DNA of 57,766 bases from Deltaproteobacteria bacterium (GCA_021849045.1 JAJZTK010000007.1:1-57766); one strand, 5' to 3'. Positions 8,336 through 17,813 are shown, counted from the stretch's first letter. The notes: generated from the sequence alone by a model not told the origin. Translations and numbers: made by a program.

Positions 8336-10207
8336 ATGAATCCCCACGAAGATGGCAATGCCTTTATCGCCCGGCTGTTGGCGGTGGACCGGGAGCGGCT
8401 GGTGCCGGACGGACGGCCGGATTACAACCGCCTGATATTTTCGGCCAGCCCCTACCTGCTGCAGCATGCGGACAACCCGGTGAACTGGTATCCCTGGGGA
8501 GAAGAGGCCTTTGCCCGCGCCAGGAGTGAGGACAAACCGATTTTTCTCTCCATCGGCTATGCCACCTGCCACTGGTGCCATGTCATGGCAAGGGAATCCT
8601 TTGCCGACCCGGCTGTGGCCGAGATCCTGAATCGCCACTGCATCGCCATCAAGGTGGATCGTGAGGAGCGGCCGGACGTGGATGACTGCTACATGACTGC
8701 GGCCCAGCTCCTCACCGGGAGTGGCGGCTGGCCACTGAACCTCTTCCTGACGCCCGATCGGCGGCCGTTCTTTGCCGCTACCTACATCCCGCCGGTGCCG
8801 CGCCACGGCATGATGGCCTTCCCCGAACTCGTGGAAAAGATCGCCGGCCTCTGGGCTCAGGAGCGGAGCCGGTTGGAGCGGAACTGCGCCCAGGTCCTGG
8901 ACGGGCTCCTGCAGTTTTGCGAACCTTCATTGTTGGAGGACCCGGAGCCGGGACTTACGGACGCAGCCTACCGGCAGCTGGTTGAACTGTACGACCCGGT
9001 CTTTGGTGGCTTCGGCAGCGCTCCCAAGTTTCCCATGCCTGCCTACCACGCCTTTCTGCTCTGGTGTGGGAAGCAGCGCGGCAACCGGTCTGCTGCGGAC
9101 ATGGTCCTGGCGAGTCTCAGGGCCATGCGGGCCGGCGGGATCTTCGACCAGTTGGGCGGCGGGATGCACCGCTACAGCGTCGACCGGGAGTGGCTGGTAC
9201 CCCATTTCGAGAAGATGCTCTATGACCAGGCACTGCTGGCCTGCATCGCCCTGGATGCTCACCGTGCAACCGGCGACCCGCTGTGCCTCGATCTTGCCGG
9301 AGAGATTATTGATTATGTGCTGCGGGACCTGGCAGCACCGGAAGGGGGCTTCTGCGCGGCGGAGGATGCGGACAGCGAAGGGGCGGAGGGGATCTTTTAC
9401 CTCTGGCGCCGCAGTGAGATACTCAATCTGCTTGGCGAGGCGGAGGGGAGCCGTTGCTGCACACTGTTCGGGGTGACCGAGGAGGGGAACTTCGAGGGGC
9501 GAAATATTCTTCATCTCCCCGTTTCCCTGGCGGAGTGGGCAGGGCGGGAGGGGATGAGCCTCAAAGAGGCGGAGACCTTGGCGAGCGGCTGGCGTGAGCG
9601 TCTGCTGGCTGTCCGTGATAGCAGAATACGGCCGCTTCGGGACGGCAAGGTGGTGACTGCCTGGAACGGGCTCATGGTGGCGTCCCTGGCCAAGGGGTAC
9701 GGCATTACCGGAAACAGGGCCTGGCTGGATGCAGGCCGGCAGACCGTGCAGTTCATCACGACCGGACTCACCTCACCGGCAGGCCGCCTGCTCCGCTCCC
9801 GGCACGCCGGGACGACCTCCGGCCCGGCCTTTCTGGAAGACTACGTTGCGCTGGTCCAGGGGCTGTTGGAACTTCATGCCGTTACCGGCGAGGCATCGTT
9901 TCTCGCCGATGCCGCTCGCTACACGCAGGAGATGCTGCGCCTCTTCGGAGACTCGCCGGGAGGGCTTCGCGACGTAGGCTGCGACGACGAACAGCTTCCT
10001 GTGCGGATGATGGGGGGGAGCGATGGGGTGATTCCGGCCGCAAACGGGGTTGCCGCCCGGAATCTTCTGCGCCTGGCAACCCTGACCGGGGACGGTGAGT
10101 ACAGGGAGCGGGCCGAGGGCATTGTCCGGGCCTTTGCCGGGGAAATGACCCGCCAGCCCGCCGGCTATCTGACCCTGATCCGGGTGGCGGAAGAACTCAG
10201 GTCGTGA
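8336..10207 (+). CDS. YyaL/DUF255 thioredoxin-fold protein with alpha/alpha-barrel domain
   Basis: This 623-aa protein belongs to the conserved YyaL/spermatogenesis-associated protein 20 family. The N-terminus is a thioredoxin-like domain recognisable by [25 protein letters not shown] and [14 protein letters not shown] occupies the redox-active position. The rest (from about residue 200) is an alpha/alpha-toroid related to N-acylglucosamine 2-epimerase and glycosidase barrels, with the motifs [11 protein letters not shown] and MLYDQALL. No signal peptide is seen. The biochemical role of the family is not settled. A clear AAGGAGG ribosome site precedes the ATG. The 3' end overlaps the convergent LuxR-type gene by 11 bases. 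Confidence 0.9.
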   Translation: MNPHEDGNAFIARLLAVDRERLVPDGRPDYNRLIFSASPYLLQHADNPVNWYPWGEEAFARARSEDKPIFLSIGYATCHWCHVMARESFADPAVAEILNRHCIAIKVDREERPDVDDCYMTAAQLLTGSGGWPLNLFLTPDRRPFFAATYIPPVPRHGMMAFPELVEKIAGLWAQERSRLERNCAQVLDGLLQFCEPSLLEDPEPGLTDAAYRQLVELYDPVFGGFGSAPKFPMPAYHAFLLWCGKQRGNRSAADMVLASLRAMRAGGIFDQLGGGMHRYSVDREWLVPHFEKMLYDQALLACIALDAHRATGDPLCLDLAGEIIDYVLRDLAAPEGGFCAAEDADSEGAEGIFYLWRRSEILNLLGEAEGSRCCTLFGVTEEGNFEGRNILHLPVSLAEWAGREGMSLKEAETLASGWRERLLAVRDSRIRPLRDGKVVTAWNGLMVASLAKGYGITGNRAWLDAGRQTVQFITTGLTSPAGRLLRSRHAGTTSGPAFLEDYVALVQGLLELHAVTGEASFLADAARYTQEMLRLFGDSPGGLRDVGCDDEQLPVRMMGGSDGVIPAANGVAARNLLRLATLTGDGEYRERAEGIVRAFAGEMTRQPAGYLTLIRVAEELRS

Positions 10208-10817
10208 ACTTCAGCGCCAACGGTACCAGTTGTGACCGCGACGTGACATTGGTCTTTCTGAAAATCCGGCTCAGGTGCGCCTTGACGGTCTGTTCGCTGA
10301 TGCTCAGTTTTTCGGCGATTTCCCGATTGCGCAAGCCTTGGGAGATGAAAACGATGATCTCCCGCTCCTTTTTGCTGATGGCTTCATGCCGCTGGTTCCT
10401 GGCAATGGACTCCACGTGGGAGAGGAGGGCCTTCAGTTTGCCGTTGTCGATCCAGACCTGGCCGGAGCCGACAGCATAAAGTGCTTTCCTGAACAGGTCG
10501 GTATCGGTATCGACGGCGATCACCCCGTCGATCCGGTGGGTAAGGAGGAGGTTGATGATCCGTTCTTCCTCGATACCGGTGTCTATGAGGAGTATTTTTG
10601 CCTTGGGCCACCGGGCCAACGGGTTCCTGGCAAGGGTAATGGCGTCAACAAGGATGGTGTCGGGGTTGAAGTCGTCGTTGGCAGTGTCGGCTGCGGCAAT
10701 CTGCGCCCGAAATTCATCCGGGTAGTTGTGCAGGAGCTGGTGCACTGCCTGACAAAGCAGATGATTGGTGAGATTGATCAGGATAAGTAAGCGTTTATTT
10801 CCGCTGTGCCGTTCCAT
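10197..10817 (-). CDS. LuxR/NarL-type regulator with degenerate receiver
   Basis: This 206-aa protein ends in a clear LuxR-type helix-turn-helix at about residues 145-200 ([20 protein letters not shown], then [15 protein letters not shown]). The N-terminal 120 residues have the size and pattern of a response-regulator receiver. However, the acidic pair that binds Mg2+ is replaced by uncharged residues (LILINLTN) and the conserved lysine is not seen, although an Asp remains in DTILVDA. It may therefore act without phosphorylation, as known pseudo-receivers do. GGAGGAT lies 7 bases before the ATG. The upstream gap carries a predicted promoter with a perfect 16-bp palindrome at its start site, suggesting autoregulation. 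No kinase is adjacent. Confidence 0.78.
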   Translation of the reverse strand: MERHSGNKRLLILINLTNHLLCQAVHQLLHNYPDEFRAQIAAADTANDDFNPDTILVDAITLARNPLARWPKAKILLIDTGIEEERIINLLLTHRIDGVIAVDTDTDLFRKALYAVGSGQVWIDNGKLKALLSHVESIARNQRHEAISKKEREIIVFISQGLRNREIAEKLSISEQTVKAHLSRIFRKTNVTSRSQLVPLALKFTT

Positions 10818-10893
10818 AACAGATCCTCCCGTTTCCAGGGACTCGATTCCAACGCAACGCGTTTCGTGGGAAACTGCTCACGGGCATGTGCCG

Positions 10894-10909
10894 AGCCTTT
10901 GCAAAGGCT
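10894..10909. promoter_or_regulatory. Perfect 16-bp palindrome, candidate operator
   Basis: AGCCTTTGCAAAGGCT is its own reverse complement. It sits just downstream of the predicted -10 of the LuxR-type gene, overlapping the expected transcription start, where a bound dimer would block initiation. LuxR-type dimers bind dyads of this size, so autoregulation is plausible but unproven. Confidence 0.55.
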
Positions 10910-10913
10910 ATCC

Positions 10914-10941
10914 ATTATAACCATGGAGGATTATTGAGCAA
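10914..10941 (-). promoter_or_regulatory. Predicted sigma-70 promoter of the LuxR-type gene
   Basis: Reading on the minus strand, TTGCTC (10941-10936) and a perfect TATAAT (10919-10914) are 16 bases apart. The transcription start would fall near 10907, within the palindrome at 10894-10909, giving a leader of about 90 bases. Confidence 0.5.
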
Positions 10942-11110
10942 GTAAAAATGTGTCTTTTCTCATTGGTCCACTTTGGGGGATTTGGCTGTGGCTATCTGTT
11001 CACGTGGCTGAAAATGTACGTCCGGCAACGAAAACAGCACGACTAAATTGCCAACATCTCGGCTGATGTGTTAATACACCTAAGCTAACCAACCGCTCAG
11101 ACAGGTGTCC

Positions 11111-12679
11111 ATGTCGGAAAAAAAACAGATCGTCAGGGCTGCCGGTGTTCTCGGCGCAGCCACCATCATCTCCAGGATCATGGGGATGGTCCGGGATATA
11201 ATGGTGGCCCGTCTCTTCGGGGCCGGCTTTGCCACCGACGCCTTCGTTGCCGCCTTCCAGATCCCCAACATGCTCCGCCGCTTCTTTGCCGAGGGGGCGC
11301 TCACCTCCGCCTTTGTGCCCACCTTTTCCGAATGCTATACTCAAAAAGGGACGGCAGAGGCCCGTGAGGTGGCGAACATCTGCTTTACCCTGCTCATCAT
11401 CGTCATGGCCGTTGTGACCCTCCTGGGAATACTGTTTTCGCCCCAGATCGTCCACTGCATGTTTCCGGGGTTTCGGGCGTTTCCGCGCAAACTGGAGCTG
11501 ACGATTCTGCTGAACCGTCTCATGTTTCCGTACATCTTTTTCATCAGCCTGGTCGCCCTCTGCATGGGGATACTGAACACGGTCCGCCACTTTTTTACCC
11601 CGGCTATCTCCACCATCTTCCTCAATATCTCCATGATCCTCTCTGCCTGGTTGCTTCATGACCGCTTCCAGGTCCCCATCACCGCGTTGGCAGTCGGGGT
11701 GCTGGTCGGTGGGGTGATCCAGCTCCTGCTCCAGTTGCCGGTCCTCTGGAAGAAGGGGTTTCCGATCCGTCTCCGCTTTGCCTTCGGCCACCCGGCGGTC
11801 AGGCGGATCGGGCTCCTCATGGGGCCGTCGATTTTCGGCGTGGGGGTCTACTACCTGAACATCACCGTCGGCAATATCCTGGCCTCTCTCCTTCCCCAGG
11901 GGAGCGTCTCCTATCTCTACTACGCCCAGCGCCTCTTCGAGTTTCCCCAGGGGATCTTCATCGTCTCCGTGGCCCAGGCGGTGCTGCCGTCTCTCAGCCG
12001 GCAGGCCGCCGAGGGGGACATGGCTGCCATGAAGGAGTCCCTGGCCTTCGGCCTGCGCCTCACCCTGTTCATAACCATTCCGGCAACCGTGGGGCTGCTG
12101 GTCTGCGCCACCCCCATCTTCAGTCTCCTTTTCATGGTGGGGGAATTCGACTTCGGCAAGGCCCAAAATTGTGCCCAGGCCCTTGCCGCTTACTCCACCG
12201 GACTTTCGCTGGTGGCCCTGGTACGCGTGCTGGTTCCGGCCTTTTACGCTCTCAAGGATACCCGGACCCCGGTTGTGACCGCCTTCGTGGCGTTCCTGCT
12301 GAATGTCCTCTTCAGTCTGGTGCTCATGGGGCCGCTCAAGCATGCCGGTCTGGCCCTTGCCTCCAGCCTGTCGGCCCTGGCTAATTTTACCCTGCTCGCC
12401 TGGCTCCTGCGGCGCAAGATCGGTCCATTCGGCGGCCGGGCCATTACCGGTGCCGGTCTGAAGGCGCTGGCCGCCTCCCTCCCCATGGGAGTCGTTGCGT
12501 GGTGGTTGATGGGGCTGACAGACTGGTCGCTCCACGGACAGAAGCTGGTCCATGCCGTGGTGATGGGGGGGACGGTTATCGTCGGCGCCGGTCTGTTTCT
12601 GCTTGTGGCGACCATGCTGAAAAGCGGCGAGGCGGTGGAGTTGCTGGCCCTGGTGCGGAGAAAATTGGGGCGACACTGA
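11111..12679 (+). CDS. murJ: Lipid II flippase MurJ
   Basis: This 522-aa polytopic inner-membrane protein of the MOP/MviN family flips undecaprenyl-linked peptidoglycan precursor to the periplasm. The family start is clear: an N-terminal amphipathic stretch, ATIISRIMGMVRDIMVAR, FATDAFVAAFQIPNMLRR and FFAEGALTSAFVPTF. About 14 hydrophobic helices follow, as expected. The ATG at 11111 (AGG 5 bases upstream) is preferred to a GTG at 11105. It is a lone gene on the plus strand between the LuxR-type gene and the DUF815 ATPase. The 290 bases upstream hold no other gene. Confidence 0.94.
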   Translation: MSEKKQIVRAAGVLGAATIISRIMGMVRDIMVARLFGAGFATDAFVAAFQIPNMLRRFFAEGALTSAFVPTFSECYTQKGTAEAREVANICFTLLIIVMAVVTLLGILFSPQIVHCMFPGFRAFPRKLELTILLNRLMFPYIFFISLVALCMGILNTVRHFFTPAISTIFLNISMILSAWLLHDRFQVPITALAVGVLVGGVIQLLLQLPVLWKKGFPIRLRFAFGHPAVRRIGLLMGPSIFGVGVYYLNITVGNILASLLPQGSVSYLYYAQRLFEFPQGIFIVSVAQAVLPSLSRQAAEGDMAAMKESLAFGLRLTLFITIPATVGLLVCATPIFSLLFMVGEFDFGKAQNCAQALAAYSTGLSLVALVRVLVPAFYALKDTRTPVVTAFVAFLLNVLFSLVLMGPLKHAGLALASSLSALANFTLLAWLLRRKIGPFGGRAITGAGLKALAASLPMGVVAWWLMGLTDWSLHGQKLVHAVVMGGTVIVGAGLFLLVATMLKSGEAVELLALVRRKLGRH

Positions 12680-13040
12680 CCTGACGGGAGTTCCGAAAGA
12701 GTGGCACTGCTAACTCACCGTGATGCTGAAGGTTTTTTGACCGGTTATGCACAGCTTGCTGACTTTTTTGAAGTTTTTGTTGCCGTGCCCACACGGCTGC
12801 CTTTCAGCTAACCATGCAAAACTATAGCACATAGTGAAACTTATTGAAAATACTGGCATTGTTTTATGCGTACATTTTAGGCAGATAGTGAAAGGGGCCA
12901 TTTTTCGTAACCGTTTCCAAGGTTGTCCACATGTTTATCAACAGATTTTCCACAGATTTTGTGGAAAAGAGCCGTTTTCGTTGAAAATACGTTAATTTTG
13001 CCGACCCGGCAACGCCCGGTCGCCAGAGAGAGGAAGGGTC
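12680..13040. other. 361-base gap with DnaA-box-like cluster
   Basis: No gene is seen here. Five matches to the DnaA box TTATNCACA or near variants occur: TTATGCACA (12745-12753, exact), TTGTCCACA (12923-12931), TTATCAACA (12935-12943), TTTTCCACA (12946-12954), and TTTTCCACA on the minus strand (12968-12960). The last four lie within 46 bases, three in the same direction at 11-12-base spacing, close to one helical turn. The stretch is AT-rich compared with its surroundings. It could be a replication origin element, a DnaA-titration site, or a DnaA-controlled promoter for the downstream ATPase. The sequence shows the boxes; the function is inference. Confidence 0.6.
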
Positions 13041-13928
13041 ATGCTGGATGAAGAATTGAAGGCGCAGTTGCAGCGGGTTCTGACGGCAGTGGAGCAGCTC
13101 CTGCCGAGACCGGTTGCGCCACTTGACTGGTCGACCTGTCCGGCGGCTAACTGGCGCCGCCGCTCCTTCAGCGGTTTCCTTGATCCGATCATGTCGTTTG
13201 CGTCCATCAATCTGGACGACCTGCTGGGGATCGACCGCCAGAAGCAGGTGGTCGAGGAAAACACGCGTCAGTTCCTGGCCGGTTATCCGGCCAACAACAT
13301 CCTCCTCTGGGGGACCAGGGGAACCGGGAAGTCCTCCCTGGTGCGGGCGCTTCTTCAGACCTACGCTCCGCAGGGGCTCCGGGTGGTGCAGGTGGACAAG
13401 AGCGATCTGGTCAACCTGCCAGACATCGTCGACCGGATCAGGAGCGAGCCGTACCGGTTCATTCTCTTTGCCGACGATGTCTCGTTCGAGACCGGCGAAT
13501 CCAGCTACAAGGTCCTGAAGAGCGCCCTTGACGGTGCGGTCTATGCCCCGCCCGAGAACGTCCTGATCTACGTCACCTCCAATCGGCGCCACCTCCTTCC
13601 CGAGTACGAGAGTGACAACCGGGGGGCCATGCTGGTGAACAACGAGATCCACCACGGTGAGTCGGTGGAGGAGAAAATCTCACTCTCCGGCCGGTTCGGC
13701 CTCTGGGTCGGGTTCCACCCCTTTACCCAGGATCAGTACGTGGAGGTCACCCGGCAGTGGCTGGAGCGGCTCTGCCAACAGAATGGCTGTCCGTTCAGTT
13801 GGAATGGTGATGTGGAGAAGGAGGCCATCGACTGGTCCCATGCCAAGGGGGACCGGAGCGGCCGGATCTCCTGGCAGTTCGCCACCCAGTGGGTGGGGCG
13901 AACGTTGCTGAGAAGCGGGGAAAGGTGA
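13041..13928 (+). CDS. DUF815-family AAA+ ATPase
   Basis: This 295-aa protein has an N-terminal region of about 80 residues, then an AAA+ core with Walker A GTRGTGKSS, Walker B-like FILFADDVSF and sensor-1 YVTSNRRHL. The set matches the DUF815 family, found in many proteobacteria with no firmly assigned function. A GAGGAAGG ribosome site is placed 5 bases before the ATG. It sits directly behind the DnaA-box cluster, so its expression may follow DnaA activity, though that is a guess. Downstream, a palindromic repeat element separates it from mazG on the other strand. Confidence 0.86.
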   Translation: MLDEELKAQLQRVLTAVEQLLPRPVAPLDWSTCPAANWRRRSFSGFLDPIMSFASINLDDLLGIDRQKQVVEENTRQFLAGYPANNILLWGTRGTGKSSLVRALLQTYAPQGLRVVQVDKSDLVNLPDIVDRIRSEPYRFILFADDVSFETGESSYKVLKSALDGAVYAPPENVLIYVTSNRRHLLPEYESDNRGAMLVNNEIHHGESVEEKISLSGRFGLWVGFHPFTQDQYVEVTRQWLERLCQQNGCPFSWNGDVEKEAIDWSHAKGDRSGRISWQFATQWVGRTLLRSGER

Positions 13929-13962
13929 TCGGTGACGAGGTTGGGAGCTGGTGTCATGCAGT

Positions 13963-14094
13963 ATTATTCGTTTCGCACAAATCGTAGGTTGGGTTAGCGC
14001 CAGCGTAACCCAACAAATGCGGCTGAGTCGTTGGGTTACGGCGATAAAATCGCCTAACCCAACCTACGTCAGTTAAAGAGTTACAGTGTGCTGG
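13963..14094. repeat. Palindromic dispersed repeat, copy 1
   Basis: Outer arms GTAGGTTGGGTTAG and CTAACCCAACCTAC enclose two further nested hairpins (GGGTTAGCG...CGTAACCC and GTTGGGTTACGGCGAT...ATCGCC). The copy at 20835-20967 matches it closely over about 130 bases, including flanking text outside the outer arms. It lies between the convergent DUF815 and mazG genes, and its right end covers the last codons of mazG. It encodes no protein, so it is a REP/MITE-like element that may also act as a bidirectional terminator. Confidence 0.88.
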
Positions 14095-14884
14095 ACCCCT
14101 GCCGCTCCTTTTCCTTCGCCTCCTGCCAGAGCGCTTCCATCTCGTCCAGCGATGCATCCTTCAGATTGACCCCCCGACCGTGCAGGGTCTCCTCCACGTG
14201 GGCGAAGCGGGTAGTGAAGCGGGCAATGGTCTTTCCGAGGGCATCTTCCGGGTTCACCGAGAGAAACCGTCCCAGGTTGACGATGGCAAACAGCAGGTCT
14301 CCCAGCTCGGCTTCCATCCGCTCCTGGTCCCTGTCCGTCAGGGTCTCCTCCAGTTCGTGGAGTTCTTCCAGTACCTTGGCAAAGACCTGGTCCACGTGCT
14401 CCCAGTCGAACCCCACCCGTGCCGCTTTTTCCGTGATCTTCTGGGCCTTGAGCAGGGCCGGCAGGTGGGGCGGCACCCCGGCCAGGGCCGAACGCCGTTC
14501 CTCACCCTTTTCCGACTGCTTGATCTTTTCCCAGTTTGCCACCTGCTCGTCGCTGGTCCTGATCTGCTCGTCGCCGAATACGTGGGGATGGCGGCGGACC
14601 AGCTTGTCCGCCAGGGTCTCCAGGACATCGTCGATGGTGAAGGCGCCGCGCTCCTCGGCGATGGCGGCATGGAAGAGCGGCTGGAGGAGGAGGTCACCCA
14701 ATTCCTCCCTGAGGAGTGCGTCATCCCTGGTGTCGATTGCCTCGATCACCTCGTAGCACTCTTCCACCAGGTACCGTTTGAGTGAGTCGTGGGTCTGCTC
14801 CGCATCCCAGGGGCAGCCACCTGGTGCCCTCAGGCGGCGCATGATGGTCATGGCGCGGTTGAAACGGTCGGAATTACTGGTCAT
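14081..14884 (-). CDS. mazG: Nucleoside triphosphate pyrophosphohydrolase MazG
   Basis: This 267-aa protein is a two-domain MazG. The first domain shows LRAPGGCPWDAEQTH, a metal-binding EECYEVIEA and EELGDLLLQ; the second repeats the pattern with VLEELHELEE and ELGDLLFAIVNLGR. The enzyme hydrolyses NTPs to NMP and pyrophosphate, cleaning nucleotide pools in the cytoplasm. GGAGAG is 8 bases before the ATG. It is divergent from the aminotransferase gene. The final few codons and the stop lie inside the palindromic repeat, so insertion of the repeat probably replaced the original C-terminus. Confidence 0.94.
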   Translation of the reverse strand: MTSNSDRFNRAMTIMRRLRAPGGCPWDAEQTHDSLKRYLVEECYEVIEAIDTRDDALLREELGDLLLQPLFHAAIAEERGAFTIDDVLETLADKLVRRHPHVFGDEQIRTSDEQVANWEKIKQSEKGEERRSALAGVPPHLPALLKAQKITEKAARVGFDWEHVDQVFAKVLEELHELEETLTDRDQERMEAELGDLLFAIVNLGRFLSVNPEDALGKTIARFTTRFAHVEETLHGRGVNLKDASLDEMEALWQEAKEKERQGSSTL

Positions 14885-15048
14885 GGGTACTCTCCGGATG
14901 GGGATTGCTGAGGTCGTGATTGATGTTGATTTAGACGTTACCGTGCAGGATGTAAAGAGATTTCTCGGCCGGCCGCATCCTCCTTCTCCTTGCCCCCTTG
15001 GCTGTTTCTGTGCTAAAAGTCACAGACCACGTGTGAGGAGGGTTATTC

Positions 15049-16245
15049 ATGGCTATTGCCACCAAAATACAGAACTCCATCGAGAGTGCTTCATGGATCA
15101 GGAAGATGTTTGAAGAGGGAGAGCGTCTCCGCGCCCAATTCGGCGCTGAGAATGTCTACGACTTCACCTTGGGCAACCCCAACATCGAACCGCCGGCCCG
15201 CTACGACGAGGAGTTCAGGAAGCTGGCCAATGAGCCGCTTCCCGGTATGCACCGCTATATGAGCAACGCCGGCTACGAGGAGACCCGGGCCGCGGTGGCG
15301 GCACTGTTGGCCGAGGCTTCCGGTCTGCCGGTCGGCGCGCCCCACGTGGTCATGACCGTCGGGGCGAGTGGCGCTCTGAACGTCGTCCTCAAGACCATCC
15401 TCAATCCGGGCGATGAGGTGATCATCCTCACCCCGTACTTCGTGGAGTACAAATTCTACATCGACAACCACGGCGGGGTCCCCCGCGAAGTCTGGACCGA
15501 TCGCGACACCTTTCAACTGGAACTGCCGGCCTTGGCCGCGGCCATCAACCACAAGACCAGGGCGATCATTATCAATACCCCCAACAACCCGACCGGGGTG
15601 ATCTATCCGGCCGAAACCCTGCAGCAGCTGGGAGAGCTGATCCAGCGCAAGGAACGGGAGCTGGAGCGGCAGATCTATGTCATCTCCGACGAACCGTACG
15701 CCCGGATCGCCTATGACGGCCAGCAGGTACCGAACATCTTCCCGTACATTGACAACGCTGTCATCGTCACGTCCCACTCCAAGGACCTGGCCCTGCCCGG
15801 GGAGCGGATCGGCTACCTGGCTGCCAACCCCCGCATGACCCACATCGACCTGTTCATGGAGGGGGCTGTCTTCTGCAACCGGACCCTGGGGTTCGTCAAT
15901 GCCCCGGCCCTCATGCAGCGGCTGGTCGCCAAGCTCCAGCACGAGTCGGTGGATATCGGTGCGTACCAGGCGAAACGCGACCTGCTCTATGACAGTCTGA
16001 CCGGCCTCGGGTTTAAGATGGTGAAGCCGGACGGCGCGTTCTACCTGTTTCCCAAATCGCCACTTGCCGACGACGTGGCCTTTGTCAGGATGGCCCAGAA
16101 ACACCATATCCTCCTGGTGCCGGGAGCGGGGTTCGGTGCGCCGGGGTATTTCCGGATCGCCTACTGTGTCGATCCGGAGATGATCCGGCGGAGCCTGCCG
16201 GCCTGGGAGGCGCTGGCCGGCGAGCTGGGACTGAAAAGGTCGTGA
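15049..16245 (+). CDS. PLP-dependent aminotransferase, class I/II
   Basis: This 398-aa fold-type I aminotransferase has the cofactor lysine in TSHSKDLALPGERIGY, the substrate-side NTPNNPTGV and the YDE-equivalent VISDEPYARI. Length and motifs match the aspartate-aminotransferase-like group, but the amino donor cannot be assigned. A GAGGAGGG ribosome site is placed 8 bases upstream of the ATG. The stop codon lies at the start of a degenerate GTGAGGA heptamer array. The NtrX-like regulator follows 51 bases on and may be cotranscribed. Confidence 0.88.
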   Translation: MAIATKIQNSIESASWIRKMFEEGERLRAQFGAENVYDFTLGNPNIEPPARYDEEFRKLANEPLPGMHRYMSNAGYEETRAAVAALLAEASGLPVGAPHVVMTVGASGALNVVLKTILNPGDEVIILTPYFVEYKFYIDNHGGVPREVWTDRDTFQLELPALAAAINHKTRAIIINTPNNPTGVIYPAETLQQLGELIQRKERELERQIYVISDEPYARIAYDGQQVPNIFPYIDNAVIVTSHSKDLALPGERIGYLAANPRMTHIDLFMEGAVFCNRTLGFVNAPALMQRLVAKLQHESVDIGAYQAKRDLLYDSLTGLGFKMVKPDGAFYLFPKSPLADDVAFVRMAQKHHILLVPGAGFGAPGYFRIAYCVDPEMIRRSLPAWEALAGELGLKRS

Positions 16246-16269
16246 GGAGTCGGGAGTGAGGGGTGAGGA
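16242..16269. repeat. Degenerate GTGAGGA heptamers (4 units)
   Basis: The four heptamers read GTGAGGA, GTCGGGA, GTGAGGG, GTGAGGA. The first contains the TGA stop codon of the aminotransferase. It is the same unit as the exact array after cheW. Confidence 0.8.
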
Positions 16270-16296
16270 GTTAATCCACGCTGGAAAGGTCATTCA

Positions 16297-17682
16297 ATGA
16301 GCGCAACCATCCTGATCGTCGATGACGAGGAGAGCATCAGAACCTCCCTGGCCGGGGTCCTGGAAGACGAGGGATACCGGACCGTCTTTGCCGTGGACGG
16401 CCTGGAGGCGTTGGCCGCCATCGAGACCGAACTGCCGGACCTGATCCTTCTGGACATCTGGATGCCCCGGCTGGACGGGATGGAGACGCTGCAGCGGCTG
16501 AAGGAAAAAAAACCGAGTCTGACGGTGGTCATGATCTCCGGTCACGGCACCATCGAAACGGCAGTCAGGTCAACCAAGCTGGGGGCCTTTGACTTCATCG
16601 AAAAGCCGTTTTCCCTGGAAAAGGTGCTGGTCACCGTCAGAAACGCCCTCGGCATGACCCGTCTGGCGGAGGAGAACTCATCCCTGCGGACCATGCTCCT
16701 GGGCGACCTGGAGATGATTGGCGAGACCCCGGCCATGCACCAGTTGAAGGAGCATATCGGGCTGGTGGCCGAAACTGCCGCGTCGGTGCTCATTACCGGC
16801 GAGAACGGGACCGGTAAGGAGTTGGTGGCTCGCGCCATCCACTCCCTGAGCCCGCGGCGGACCAAGCCGTTCGTGGAGATCAACTGTGCTGCCATCCCGG
16901 AAGAGCTGATCGAAAGCGAGCTGTTCGGTCACGAGAAGGGAGCGTTTACCGGCGCACTGGCCCAGAAGAAGGGGAAATTCGACCTGGCCGATGGCGGGAC
17001 GATCTTCCTGGACGAGATCGGCGATATGTCCCTCAAGACCCAGGCCAAGGTGCTGCGCATCCTCCAGGAGCGGAAATTCGAACGGGTCGGCGGCACCAGG
17101 ACCATAGACGTGGATGTACGGATCATTGCCGCCACCAACAAGGTGCTCGAAGACGAGATACGAAGCGGTGCCTTTCGGGAGGATCTCTACTACCGGCTCA
17201 ACGTTGTTCCATTCGTTGTGCCGCCGCTGCGGGAACGCAGTGATGATATCCCCCTGCTGGTCGGCCATTTTCTCGACCTTTACTGCCGTCGCGAGGGACG
17301 TGAGCCTAAGACCATGGTTCCGGAAACCATTGAACTATTGAAAGCCTACGACTGGCCGGGGAATATCAGGGAACTGAAAAACCTGATCGAGCGTCTGGTG
17401 ATCATGGCCCCGGGAAACACCATCACCCCTAATCACCTTCCCGATTACCTGGCCACCGCCCAGGTCTGCCGCCATCAAGGCGGCGCCAGGCTGGATTCCA
17501 TGCTGGAGTTTCCGTCGCTGCGCGTGGCACGGGAGGAGTTCGAGAAGGAATTTATCATCCAGAAGCTGGAGGAGTTCCAATGGAACATCAGCAGGACCGC
17601 CGAGGCGATCGAACTGGAGCGGAGCAACCTGCACCGGAAGATCAAGAGCTATGGCATCGATATGGAGCATATCCGCAAATAG
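16297..17682 (+). CDS. Sigma-54-dependent response regulator, NtrX-like
   Basis: This 461-aa regulator has a receiver domain (Asp53 in LILLDIWMP as the phosphoacceptor), a AAA+ sigma-54 activation domain with Walker A GENGTGKE, the intact sigma-54 contact loop GAFTGA and DGGTIFLDEIGD, and a short C-terminal Fis-type DNA-binding helix (ELERSNLHRKIKSYGI). The C-terminal wording is like NtrX. No NtrY-type kinase is adjacent, so it is an orphan here. A GGAAAGG ribosome site precedes the ATG. It may be cotranscribed with the aminotransferase. Confidence 0.9.
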   Translation: MSATILIVDDEESIRTSLAGVLEDEGYRTVFAVDGLEALAAIETELPDLILLDIWMPRLDGMETLQRLKEKKPSLTVVMISGHGTIETAVRSTKLGAFDFIEKPFSLEKVLVTVRNALGMTRLAEENSSLRTMLLGDLEMIGETPAMHQLKEHIGLVAETAASVLITGENGTGKELVARAIHSLSPRRTKPFVEINCAAIPEELIESELFGHEKGAFTGALAQKKGKFDLADGGTIFLDEIGDMSLKTQAKVLRILQERKFERVGGTRTIDVDVRIIAATNKVLEDEIRSGAFREDLYYRLNVVPFVVPPLRERSDDIPLLVGHFLDLYCRREGREPKTMVPETIELLKAYDWPGNIRELKNLIERLVIMAPGNTITPNHLPDYLATAQVCRHQGGARLDSMLEFPSLRVAREEFEKEFIIQKLEEFQWNISRTAEAIELERSNLHRKIKSYGIDMEHIRK

Positions 17683-17784
17683 ACCCGTTTCCCTGCATAC
17701 TGTATTCTCCCCATGGTTGATTGCGCCGCTTTCCTTTTCAGCCCGAGGTGTTTTCCCGTTGCGCCGTGCCTCGCTTACCATTGT

Positions 17785-17813
17785 TTGACGGTATTTATTT
17801 AATTGTTTATAAT
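17785..17813 (+). promoter_or_regulatory. Predicted sigma-70 promoter of the Sel1-repeat gene
   Basis: TTGACG (17785-17790) and a perfect TATAAT (17808-17813) are separated by exactly 17 bases in a locally AT-rich stretch. It should give a leader of about 48 bases before the Sel1 gene. Confidence 0.75.
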
